Positions 1 through 5,728 of a stretch of DNA of 8,689 nucleotides are shown piece by piece. The DNA is from Brevundimonas sp. GTDB lineage: Bacteria > Pseudomonadota > Alphaproteobacteria > Caulobacterales > Caulobacteraceae. A model generated the notes under the pieces. That model did no database searches and was not told the origin of the DNA. It was given only the letters and a program-made list of their open reading frames with translations. The stretch spans positions 1-8,689 of the forward strand of contig JADCBH010000042.1 in assembly GCA_020253595.1 (NCBI GenBank). The letters are read 5' to 3'. The number at the start of each line of letters is the position of its first letter. Within the stretch, counting starts at the first letter, position 1. Made by a program: the position numbers and the translations under genes.

Positions 1-1367
1 GCACCGGCAACGACGTCCTGCTGGGCGGCGACGGCAACGACAGCCTGATCGGTAACGACGGCAACGACCAGATCAACGGTGAAGCCGGCAACGACAACAT
101 CACCGGCGGCCTGGGCAACGACCTGATCGGCGGCGATGACGGCAACGACACCATCGGTGGCGATGACGGCAACAACACCGTCAACGGTGGCAACGGCAAC
201 GACAGCATCACGGCCGGAACCAACAACGACGTCATCGACGGCGGTGAAGGCAACGACACAATCGACGCTAGCGCCGGCAACAACAACATCACCGGCGGCA
301 CGGGCAACGACGACATCCTGTCGGGCCATGGCAACGACGTGGTCTCGGGCGGCGACGGTGAAGACACCATCTCGGCCGGTGCGGGTGCCAACAACCTCGC
401 CGGTGGCGCTGGCAACGACAACATCACGGCCGGAACCGGCAACGACACCATCTCGGGCGGTGACGGCAACGACACCATCTCGGCCGGCGACGGTGCCAAC
501 AACGTCGCGGGCGGCAACGGTGATGACACGATCACCGGCGGCACGGGCGCTGACACCATCAACGGTGACGCGGGCAACGACACGATCGTGGCCGGTGCCG
601 GTGCGAACGTCCTGTCGGGCGGCGACGGCAACGACTCGATCACCTCGGGTGCCGATGGCGACAACATCCAGGGCGGTGAAGGCAACAACACCATCTCCTC
701 GGATGATGGCGCGGACAGCATCACCACCGGCTCGGGCGCTGACTCGATCAGCTCCGGTCTGGGTGCCGACGCCATCTCGTCGGGTGCCGGCAACGACACC
801 GTCATCGGCGGCGACGGTGCTGACTCGATCTCGGGCGGCGACGGTGCCGACTCGATCGACGGCGGCGCGGATGCCGACGCCATCTCCGGCGGCGCTGGCG
901 ATGACGCCATCCTCGGCGGCGCGGGTGCCGACAACCTCTCGGGCGGCGACGGCGCGGACACCATCACGGGCGGTGCGGGCTCCGACACCATCTCGGGCGG
1001 TGCCGGCAACGACGTGTTCGTGATCGACACGGCCAACGACTCGGGCACCCTTGGTGCCCTGGTGGTCGGCGATCTCGACCGGTACTCCGACTTCAACGCC
1101 GGAGACCTGTTCGACATCACGGGCGCTCCGATCACGGCGGTGAACTACGCCGAGACGACCCAGGTCGACTTCGCTGCGGCCCTGACCGCCGCGAACGGCA
1201 CCTTCTCGATCGCCGGCAACTCGGTGACCGTGGTTGTGGTCGCCCTGTCGGACGGCTCGGGGGCCTGGGTCTTCACCGCGGCGAACGCGGCGGCGACCGA
1301 AGCCAACGCCGGGTTCTTCGTCCAGGGTGGCACGCTCGCCAACCTCGACTTCTCGAACTTCATCTAA
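1..1367 (+). CDS. RTX calcium-binding secreted protein, C-terminal part (S-layer/T1SS-type), 5' truncated by window edge
   Basis: The reading frame is open from position 3 with no start in view, so only the last 454 residues are seen. It begins inside an array of 37 consecutive nine-residue RTX repeats of the GGxGxDxUx type (for example TGNDTISGG), followed by a half repeat and a domain of about 120 residues without repeats. That domain starts GNDVFVIDTAND, contains DRYSDFNAGDLFDI, a motif typical of the region after RTX arrays, and ends in the hydrophobic tail LDFSNFI before TAA. RTX repeats bind Ca2+ outside the cell and fold as a parallel beta-roll; proteins of this kind leave through type I (ABC/MFP/TolC-like) secretion using an uncleaved C-terminal signal. 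With nearby glycan genes, an S-layer or other surface protein like Caulobacter RsaA is the best guess, but a haemolysin-like or adhesin protein cannot be excluded because the N-terminus is missing. No ABC transporter genes are in the window. Confidence 0.93.
   Translation, partial: TGNDVLLGGDGNDSLIGNDGNDQINGEAGNDNITGGLGNDLIGGDDGNDTIGGDDGNNTVNGGNGNDSITAGTNNDVIDGGEGNDTIDASAGNNNITGGTGNDDILSGHGNDVVSGGDGEDTISAGAGANNLAGGAGNDNITAGTGNDTISGGDGNDTISAGDGANNVAGGNGDDTITGGTGADTINGDAGNDTIVAGAGANVLSGGDGNDSITSGADGDNIQGGEGNNTISSDDGADSITTGSGADSISSGLGADAISSGAGNDTVIGGDGADSISGGDGADSIDGGADADAISGGAGDDAILGGAGADNLSGGDGADTITGGAGSDTISGGAGNDVFVIDTANDSGTLGALVVGDLDRYSDFNAGDLFDITGAPITAVNYAETTQVDFAAALTAANGTFSIAGNSVTVVVVALSDGSGAWVFTAANAAATEANAGFFVQGGTLANLDFSNFI
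3..1001 (+). repeat. 37 tandem 27-bp units encoding RTX nonapeptides
   Basis: The frame divides exactly into 37 units of 27 bp with no insertion or phase break, from TGNDVLLGG (first) to AGSDTISGG (37th). The array drifts along its length. The first 13 units mostly carry GND, and from about unit 20 onwards GAD becomes common (units 21, 27, 28, 29, 31, 32, 35, 36). Six units have Asn in place of the calcium-binding Asp (7, 11, 15, 19, 23, 26). The array probably extends left of the window. Confidence 0.92.
165..704 (+). repeat. Higher-order repeat: five 108-bp (36-residue) units inside the RTX array
   Basis: Nonapeptides 7-26 fall into five blocks of four. The first nonapeptide of each block lacks the calcium-binding Asp: DGNNTVNGG, AGNNNITGG, AGANNLAGG, DGANNVAGG, AGANVLSGG. 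The fourth of each of the first four blocks has TI and then A at position 8: EGNDTIDAS, DGEDTISAG, DGNDTISAG, AGNDTIVAG. At the DNA level an identical 16-mer, CATCACGGCCGGAACC, occurs at 206-221 and 422-437, exactly 216 bp (two blocks) apart. This suggests growth by duplication of four-repeat blocks. Confidence 0.75.
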
Positions 1368-1401
1368 GAAGTCCGGGAACCGGAAGGTTCGACCAAAGTC
1401 T

Positions 1402-1435
1402 GGGGCCGCTCCGAAAGGAGCGGCCCCTTTCTTTT
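1402..1435 (+). terminator. Strong rho-independent terminator of the RTX gene
   Basis: A perfect 11-bp stem, GGGGCCGCTCC (1402-1412) with GGAGCGGCCCC (1417-1427), closes on a GAAA tetraloop and is followed by TTTCTTTT. It starts 35 bases after the RTX stop codon. The strength of this element suits a highly transcribed gene and separates the RTX transcript from the methyltransferase gene downstream. Confidence 0.95.
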
Positions 1436-1511
1436 GTCCGCCTCACACCCGGACCCGACGACCCTTGATCCGCCGGACCAGAGCGGGCACGACTGACCGA
1501 ACCCTGCTCCC

Positions 1512-1516
1512 GGAGG
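1512..1516 (+). promoter_or_regulatory. Shine-Dalgarno GGAGG for the GTG start at 1521
   Basis: GGAGG lies four bases upstream of GTG at 1521. The spacing is short but the match is strong, and it decides in favour of GTG as the methyltransferase start. No convincing promoter could be seen between the terminator and this site. Confidence 0.6.
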
Positions 1517-1520
1517 TCCC

Positions 1521-2282
1521 GTGATCCGTCCCGGCAACGCCCTGCTCGACGCCTTCATCGCCGGTCCAGACCGCGCGGTTCAGAAGTGGATCGACTACTT
1601 CGACGCCTACGATCGACTGCTGTCGCCCTGGCGCGGACGGGCCCTGACGTTCCTCGAGATCGGCGTCCAGAACGGCGGCAGCCTGATGATGTGGCGCGAC
1701 TATCTGGGGCCCGAGGCCCGGATCATCGGCGTCGACGTCGATCCCAACTGCCGCGCCATGACCGAACATGGTTTCGAGATCTGGATCGGCGACCAGGGCG
1801 ATCCCGCCTTCTGGGAACAGTTCAAGGCGGCTGTCCCCGCCATCGACGTGGTCCTGGACGACGGTGGCCACACCATGCGCCAGCAACTCGTGACCTTCGA
1901 CGCCCTGTTTCCTATCGTGTCGAACGGCGGCCTCTTCATCGTCGAGGACACCCACACCAGCTATTTCCCTAGCCATGGGGGCGGCGCACCCGGCCATCCG
2001 GGCACCTGGATGGGCAAGGTCAAGGACCTGATCGACCAGATGCACGCCTGGTATCACGCCCCGATCGACAAGGCCGATCAGGTCATGGCGGCCGTCACCA
2101 TCCCCTCGACACCATCTTCGACAGCCTGGTCGCCATCGAGAAGCGGCGCCGCTCTCCACCCATCGCCCTGGCTCTCGGCGACGGCGGCCACCAGAAGAAC
2201 CCGCCCGCCATGGACTACATCGCCATGCGTCGCGCCCTCAGGGTGCCCGACCAGGGCGTCTGACCCCTACGTCCAAAAATGA
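1521..2282 (+). CDS. Class I SAM-dependent methyltransferase (CmcI/MycE-like), C-terminus frameshifted
   Basis: The protein has a Rossmann methyltransferase fold. The SAM-binding motif I is FLEIGVQNGGS (residues 44-54), followed by GVDVDP (70-75), whose acidic residue would bind the SAM ribose. DVVLDDGGH (109-117) and FIVEDTHTSY (139-148) match the DD and ED positions that hold the metal ion in Mg2+-dependent sugar O-methyltransferases such as MycE, so methylation of a sugar hydroxyl on a surface glycan is likely. From about residue 195 the sequence becomes low-complexity S/T/P/A/R and no longer looks like the family. The proper ending is in another frame: LDTIFDSLVAIEKRRR onward, stopping at TGA 2261-2263. 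Restoring one C in the CCCC run at 2102-2105 joins the two parts into a 247-residue protein. As written the product is 253 residues with a scrambled tail of about 58. This is either a real mutation or an assembly error. The SAM and metal motifs lie before the break. Confidence 0.85.
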   Translation: MIRPGNALLDAFIAGPDRAVQKWIDYFDAYDRLLSPWRGRALTFLEIGVQNGGSLMMWRDYLGPEARIIGVDVDPNCRAMTEHGFEIWIGDQGDPAFWEQFKAAVPAIDVVLDDGGHTMRQQLVTFDALFPIVSNGGLFIVEDTHTSYFPSHGGGAPGHPGTWMGKVKDLIDQMHAWYHAPIDKADQVMAAVTIPSTPSSTAWSPSRSGAALHPSPWLSATAATRRTRPPWTTSPCVAPSGCPTRASDPYVQK

Positions 2283-2345
2283 CGCAGGCCCCTGCTATAG
2301 TCTGCACAGGTTGCGCGGCCGGGCTGCAACCGGTTCCTCTGTACG

Positions 2346-2408
2346 CCTTGGACTCCGTGGACTCCTTGGACTCCTTGGACTCCTTAGACTCCTTGGACTC
2401 CGTGGACC
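2346..2408 (+). repeat. Seven-copy 9-bp tandem repeat (consensus CCTTGGACT)
   Basis: Seven contiguous 9-mers: CCTTGGACT (copies 1, 3, 4, 6), CCGTGGACT (2), CCTTAGACT (5) and CCGTGGACC (7). They lie in the 226-bp gap between the methyltransferase and the glycosyltransferase, ending 62 bases before the Shine-Dalgarno sequence of the latter. The unit contains CTCCTT across each junction, which is complementary to purine-rich ribosome binding sites. I cannot tell whether it acts as RNA, as a protein-binding array, or only as a slippage product. Confidence 0.9.
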
Positions 2409-2470
2409 CACTTTCTGTGGCCCTTTCGCAGGCGGCCGCCACGCTCTAGACAAGTCCGGCCATCGGGGGC

Positions 2471-2477
2471 GGGGAGG
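2471..2477 (+). promoter_or_regulatory. Shine-Dalgarno GGGGAGG for the glycosyltransferase at 2490
   Basis: GGGGAGG sits 12 bases before ATG at 2490, slightly longer than the usual spacing. It supports ATG 2490 as the start. The same heptamer can pair with the CTCCTT elements of the upstream 9-bp repeat. Confidence 0.6.
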
Positions 2478-2489
2478 CCCGGGTCATCC

Positions 2490-4169
2490 ATGTCCGACGT
2501 CGCCATCTATCTGAATCCCGAGGCCTTCGACACCAAGGGCAGGGCGCTGATGGGCCGCCAGTCGGCGGGCGAGAGCTTCCTGCGCGGCTATCTGCGCCAT
2601 TCCCGCGCGTCGCAGTGGGCCTTCTGGAACGTCGCCAACCGCAAGCCTGAGGCCCTGGCCGAGATGCTCGCCGAGCTGGCCGACATAAACCGGCCCGTCA
2701 CCTGGATCCCCCGCCACGATCGCCAGGGCCTGGCCCGCGCCGGCAACGTCCACCTGCCCCAGCCCAATGTCGCCCGCGAGGGCTGGCGGCGAAACATGGC
2801 GGGCCTGCGCCGGGGCTATGGCGTCAGCGGCATTACCCACACGACGGCCTCGATGGACATCATGGATTCCATCGCCGACCTGATGACGGCACCCGTGGAT
2901 CCCTGGGACACCCTGATCTGCACCTCGGCCGCCGTCCGGGCCAGCGTCGAGGTCGAACTGGAAGCCGTCCGTGTGGACCTCGAGGAGCGTCTGGGTGCCA
3001 CCCGTCTCCCGAACCCGAACCTCGTCACCATCCCCCTGGCCATCAACACCGAGGATTTCTCCACCACGCCGGAGCAGCGCAAGGCCTGGCGGGACCGGCT
3101 CGACATCCCTGACGACGCGATCGTGGTCCTCTACATGGGCCGCTTCAATGCGGCGGTGAAGATGAACCCGCTGCCGATGGCCATGGCCCTGGAAAAGGCC
3201 GCGCGCCGCACCTCGAAAAAGGTGGTCTGGGTCCAGGCGGGCTGGGCCACCAGCGAGGAGGCCGGCCGCACCTACCACGACGAATGCCGCGCCCTTTGCC
3301 CCTCGGTTGGCTATCGCGAGGTCGACGGCCGCGAGGCGGGAACCCGCTTCTCGATCTGGTCGGTCGCGGACCTGTTCATCTCCCTGTCCGACAACATCCA
3401 GGAAACCTTCGGCCTGACTCCGCTCGAGGCCATGGCGGCGGGCCTGCCGGGCGTCGTCTCCGACTGGGACGGCTATCGCGATACCCTGCGTCACGGCGTG
3501 GACGGCTTCCGCGCCGCGACCTATGCCCCGGCCGCCGGTGCCGGCCGCGATCTCGCCTACCGCCACACCAACGACTGGATCGGCTATGACCTCTATGTCG
3601 GTGCCGCCAGCCAGGTGATCGCCGTCTCGGTGGACGAGGCGGCCCAGGGCCTGCTGGATCTGATCGAGAACGACGACCTGCGCCGCCGCATGGGCCGGGC
3701 TGCCCAGACCCGGGCGCGCACCCAGTTCGACTGGTCCGCGGTCATTCCCCAGTACGAAGCGCTCTGGACCGACATGGCGGCCCGGCGCAAGGCGGCTGCC
3801 CCCCTGCCGACCCTGCCGCGCAACGTGGCTCCGAACCCGCGTCGGCTGGATCCCTTCCATCTGTTCGGCGGCTACGCCACCGAGTGGTCCAGCCCGACGA
3901 CCCTGCTGATGCTCACCCCGGGACGGACCGCGGCCGACGTCACGGCCCTGTTCGCGACCCGGCTCGCGACCTTTGGAGGCTTCGTCGGCCCCACCGAGGC
4001 AGAGGCCCTGGCCATCGTCGACATGCTGTCCGACGGGTCCCAGCGCGCCATCCGCGATCTGGTCGCCGAAGCTCCGCCCGCCCGTCGCCCGTTCCTCGAA
4101 CGCGGCCTGTTGTGGATGGTGAAATACGACGTGCTGACGCTGCTGCCGCGCGGAGGCCACATAGGCTGA
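2490..4169 (+). CDS. GT4-type glycosyltransferase (GT-B fold) with extra C-terminal domain
   Basis: This 559-residue protein is predicted to transfer a sugar from a nucleotide-sugar donor onto a glycan acceptor at the cytoplasmic side of the membrane. The N-terminal acceptor half contains GRQSAGESFLRGYL (about 22-35) and GITHTTASMD (about 114-123). IPLAINTEDF (about 181-190) is the usual linker, and VVLYMGRFN (212-220) opens the C-terminal donor-binding half. The catalytic EX7E motif is ETFGLTPLE (E305, E313), followed by AMAAGLP and SDWDGY. The catalytic part ends near residue 435. A further domain from D454 to the end (DPFHLFGGYATE through WMVKYDVLTLL) is not part of the standard GT4 fold and is shared with the paralogue at 6541. 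No signal peptide or membrane segment is apparent. It could be cotranscribed with the methyltransferase, but the 226-bp gap leaves room for its own promoter. The sugar and linkage cannot be predicted. Confidence 0.92.
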   Translation: MSDVAIYLNPEAFDTKGRALMGRQSAGESFLRGYLRHSRASQWAFWNVANRKPEALAEMLAELADINRPVTWIPRHDRQGLARAGNVHLPQPNVAREGWRRNMAGLRRGYGVSGITHTTASMDIMDSIADLMTAPVDPWDTLICTSAAVRASVEVELEAVRVDLEERLGATRLPNPNLVTIPLAINTEDFSTTPEQRKAWRDRLDIPDDAIVVLYMGRFNAAVKMNPLPMAMALEKAARRTSKKVVWVQAGWATSEEAGRTYHDECRALCPSVGYREVDGREAGTRFSIWSVADLFISLSDNIQETFGLTPLEAMAAGLPGVVSDWDGYRDTLRHGVDGFRAATYAPAAGAGRDLAYRHTNDWIGYDLYVGAASQVIAVSVDEAAQGLLDLIENDDLRRRMGRAAQTRARTQFDWSAVIPQYEALWTDMAARRKAAAPLPTLPRNVAPNPRRLDPFHLFGGYATEWSSPTTLLMLTPGRTAADVTALFATRLATFGGFVGPTEAEALAIVDMLSDGSQRAIRDLVAEAPPARRPFLERGLLWMVKYDVLTLLPRGGHIG

Positions 4170-4368
4170 CCCCCGGCAACGCTGCACGCCTCAAACGCAA
4201 TCAGCCGGGCCCCCCACTTTCGCGAAGAACCCGGCCGAAGTGACACAGCCCGCTGGAGAACAAGCCGAAGCCGTTAGATGCCACAAGCCTTGCTGCTACG
4301 AAAGGCGAATCCCCGTCGAAAACGCCGTTTTCGTCCGTCGGCGATCACAAGTCCGGCATAGGCTGGGC
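4170..4368. other. Intergenic region between convergent genes, with two small hairpins
   Basis: This 199-bp gap separates two converging genes, where terminators are expected. CGAAAACG (4317-4324) and CGTTTTCG (4326-4333) form a tight hairpin, best drawn as a 7-bp stem with a GCC loop; read on the minus strand it lies about 36 bases beyond the stop of the reverse gene. GCCGGG (4204-4209) and CCCGGC (4230-4235) enclose the palindrome TTCGCGAA. Neither has a convincing T-tract, so both are weak terminator candidates at best. I see no plausible gene here. Confidence 0.4.
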
Positions 4369-4380
4369 CTAGGCTGGGCC
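4359..4380. repeat. 11-bp perfect tandem duplication spanning a stop codon
   Basis: TAGGCTGGGCC occurs twice back to back (4359-4369 and 4370-4380). The stop codon of the minus-strand glycosyltransferase (TAG, 4371-4369) lies across the junction and is created by it. With a single copy, the reverse frame would read on for 28 more codons to TAA at 4276-4274. Confidence 0.85.
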
Positions 4381-5601
4381 GATCAACTCCTCGATCAGCG
4401 CCATCCATTTGGGGACGCCCACGGTCTCCCGATCAAACAGCGCCAGCGCCTTTTCTCGCGCCGCCTTACGCATACCCAGGTAGCGATCCGGGTTCTCACA
4501 GGCGTCGATCATCGACCGGGAAAGGGCTTCCACGTCGAAGAAATCGTTCAGAACCCCTTCCTGCCCGGAGGTGATCGCGTCACGGACCGGACCCGTATCG
4601 GACCCCAGGATCAGGCACTCGCAGGCCATGGCCTCCGTCAGCGACCACGAAAGGACGAAGGGATAGGTGTAGTAGACGTGGGCCCAGGAGATCGACAGCG
4701 CCTGCACCATCATGGCGTGATCGACCTTGCCGGTGAAATGGACGCGACCCAGGTCGATGCGGTCGCCGACCTCCGCCAGCATCTTGCCCTTCCAGGTCTG
4801 CCCGTCGGGTAACTGCCCGCCGTAGCCCGTCCCCTCGCCACCGATGACGATGACGTGGGCGTCCGGCCGCGCCGCCAGGAACTCGGGCAAGGCCCGCATG
4901 AAGATGTGAAACCCTCTCAGCCGCTCGAAGTTGCGGTTGATGAAGGTGATGACCGGTGCGGATCCATCCAGCATCGTCCCATTTGGCATTCTTAGTCGGA
5001 CGCCCGTCTTTTTGGACGACTTCGACATGTCCACGCCTTCGTGGAACACCCGGATCATAGGTTGAAAGGCCTTGGGATGGGTCGAAGCCTGGAACGGCGT
5101 GGGGCAAACGATCACGTCGGCGGTCGAACAGGCTCCTGCCATGCCGATATTCTTGGCGCTGGAGCGCAAATCGTCGGCAAAGGTCCGGTTCTCGAACTCG
5201 AGGTCGAAGCCAACGTCTGCGCCGCGCGACTTGTAGAAGAACTCCCCGAACAGGACGATCGGCACGCCAGGAAACACCTCGTGCATATGGATCGTCTCAC
5301 CCCATCCCGGGTGGCCGATAATCAGATCGGGATGAAAGCCGTCGGCCTTGAACTGGGCTGCCAGGTGGGCGGCGGCGTCAGCACGCAGCAAATCTGCCTC
5401 GGCCCGGGTCGCGGGTTCGAAGATGCCCGTGGTCGATCCCCGCGACAGTTTCCAGCGCCGGACATCGACGCCAGGCCGGTTCTTGCCGGTCGGGCCTGCG
5501 ATCGCAGCGACCTTGTAGCCGGCCTTGACGCAGCCGTCGGCGATGTACGGGAACTGCGCCGGGAAGTTCTGATGAACGAACAGGATGCGCTTGGCGGCCA
5601 A
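4369..5601 (-). CDS. GT4 family glycosyltransferase with Glyco_trans_4_3-type N-terminus
   Basis: The sequence KRILFVHQNFPAQFPYIA close to the N-terminus is the hallmark of the Glyco_trans_4_3 group, followed by DLIIGHPGWGET and IVLFGEFFY. The donor-binding half has VITFINRNFERLRGFHIFMRALP, VIVIGGEGTGYG, VHFTGKVDH and WSLTEAMACECLILGSDTGPVRDAI. The second catalytic-type Glu is present in LTEAM, but the first Glu of EX7E is replaced by Phe (YPFVLSWSLTE), as far as I recall a normal feature of this group. The start is uncertain: no ATG is available. TTG 5601 gives MAAKRILFVHQ (410 residues), preceded by GGAAG at 6 bases and leaving 127 bp to the divergent gene's ATG. TTG 5670 would add 23 residues (433) but leave only 46-58 bp for two promoters, and its TTGACC looks more like a -35 box. 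I prefer 5601. The predicted role is addition of a sugar to a surface glycan; the substrate is unknown. Confidence 0.88.
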   Translation of the reverse strand: MAAKRILFVHQNFPAQFPYIADGCVKAGYKVAAIAGPTGKNRPGVDVRRWKLSRGSTTGIFEPATRAEADLLRADAAAHLAAQFKADGFHPDLIIGHPGWGETIHMHEVFPGVPIVLFGEFFYKSRGADVGFDLEFENRTFADDLRSSAKNIGMAGACSTADVIVCPTPFQASTHPKAFQPMIRVFHEGVDMSKSSKKTGVRLRMPNGTMLDGSAPVITFINRNFERLRGFHIFMRALPEFLAARPDAHVIVIGGEGTGYGGQLPDGQTWKGKMLAEVGDRIDLGRVHFTGKVDHAMMVQALSISWAHVYYTYPFVLSWSLTEAMACECLILGSDTGPVRDAITSGQEGVLNDFFDVEALSRSMIDACENPDRYLGMRKAAREKALALFDRETVGVPKWMALIEELIGPA

Positions 5602-5728
5602 GGCGGTCTTCCGATAGGCGCGCCCCTCTGCGCGCAACCTGTCTTGTGACGGATGATCGCGCCGGGTCAACCGGCCTCACGCGAGGAAGCGTTGGCGGAC
5701 GCCCCGGCTGACGATAGTGTCCTCCACC
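5602..5728. promoter_or_regulatory. Divergent intergenic region likely holding promoters for both flanking genes
   Basis: The two flanking genes are transcribed away from each other, so promoters in both directions are expected here. On the plus strand TTGGCG (5692-5697) and GATAGT (5713-5718) are 15 bp apart and would start transcription just before ATG 5729, giving an almost leaderless mRNA. On the minus strand TTGACC (5670-5665) resembles a -35 box, but no good -10 follows. These boxes are tentative; the divergent arrangement itself is clear. Confidence 0.35.

Noticed and set aside
136..1023. Long forward frame in a second phase over the RTX array (T/S/R/A-rich)
   Set aside because: It is a by-product of the 27-bp repeat; the RTX frame has clear family motifs and the proper C-terminal domain.
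2279..2302. Promoter-like TGACGC followed by GCTATAGTC upstream of the 2490 glycosyltransferase
   Set aside because: The -10-like GCTATAGT is attractive, but the spacing to TGACGC is only about 8-11 bases, too short for the usual housekeeping promoter. No other -35 is at the right distance.
2346..2408. CRISPR array or replication iterons
   Set aside because: The units are 9 bp and contiguous without spacers, so not CRISPR. No replication gene or AT-rich region is nearby to suggest iterons.
2279..2449. A 56-codon frame with ATG at 2279 that reads the 9-bp repeat as LDSVDSLDSLDS
   Set aside because: The repeat unit is a multiple of three, so it is open in several frames. There is no Shine-Dalgarno sequence before the ATG and the flanking residues show no protein-like pattern.
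2484..4187. Very long reverse-strand open frame opposite the 2490 glycosyltransferase
   Set aside because: High GC content in the real gene removes stop codons on the opposite strand. The reverse translation is rich in G/R/H/D/Q and shows no domain, while the forward frame has complete GT4 motifs.
4204..4235. Hairpin GCCGGG/CCCGGC with inner palindrome as a terminator of the 2490 gene
   Set aside because: The stem is short with a large imperfect loop, and no T-rich tail follows on either strand.
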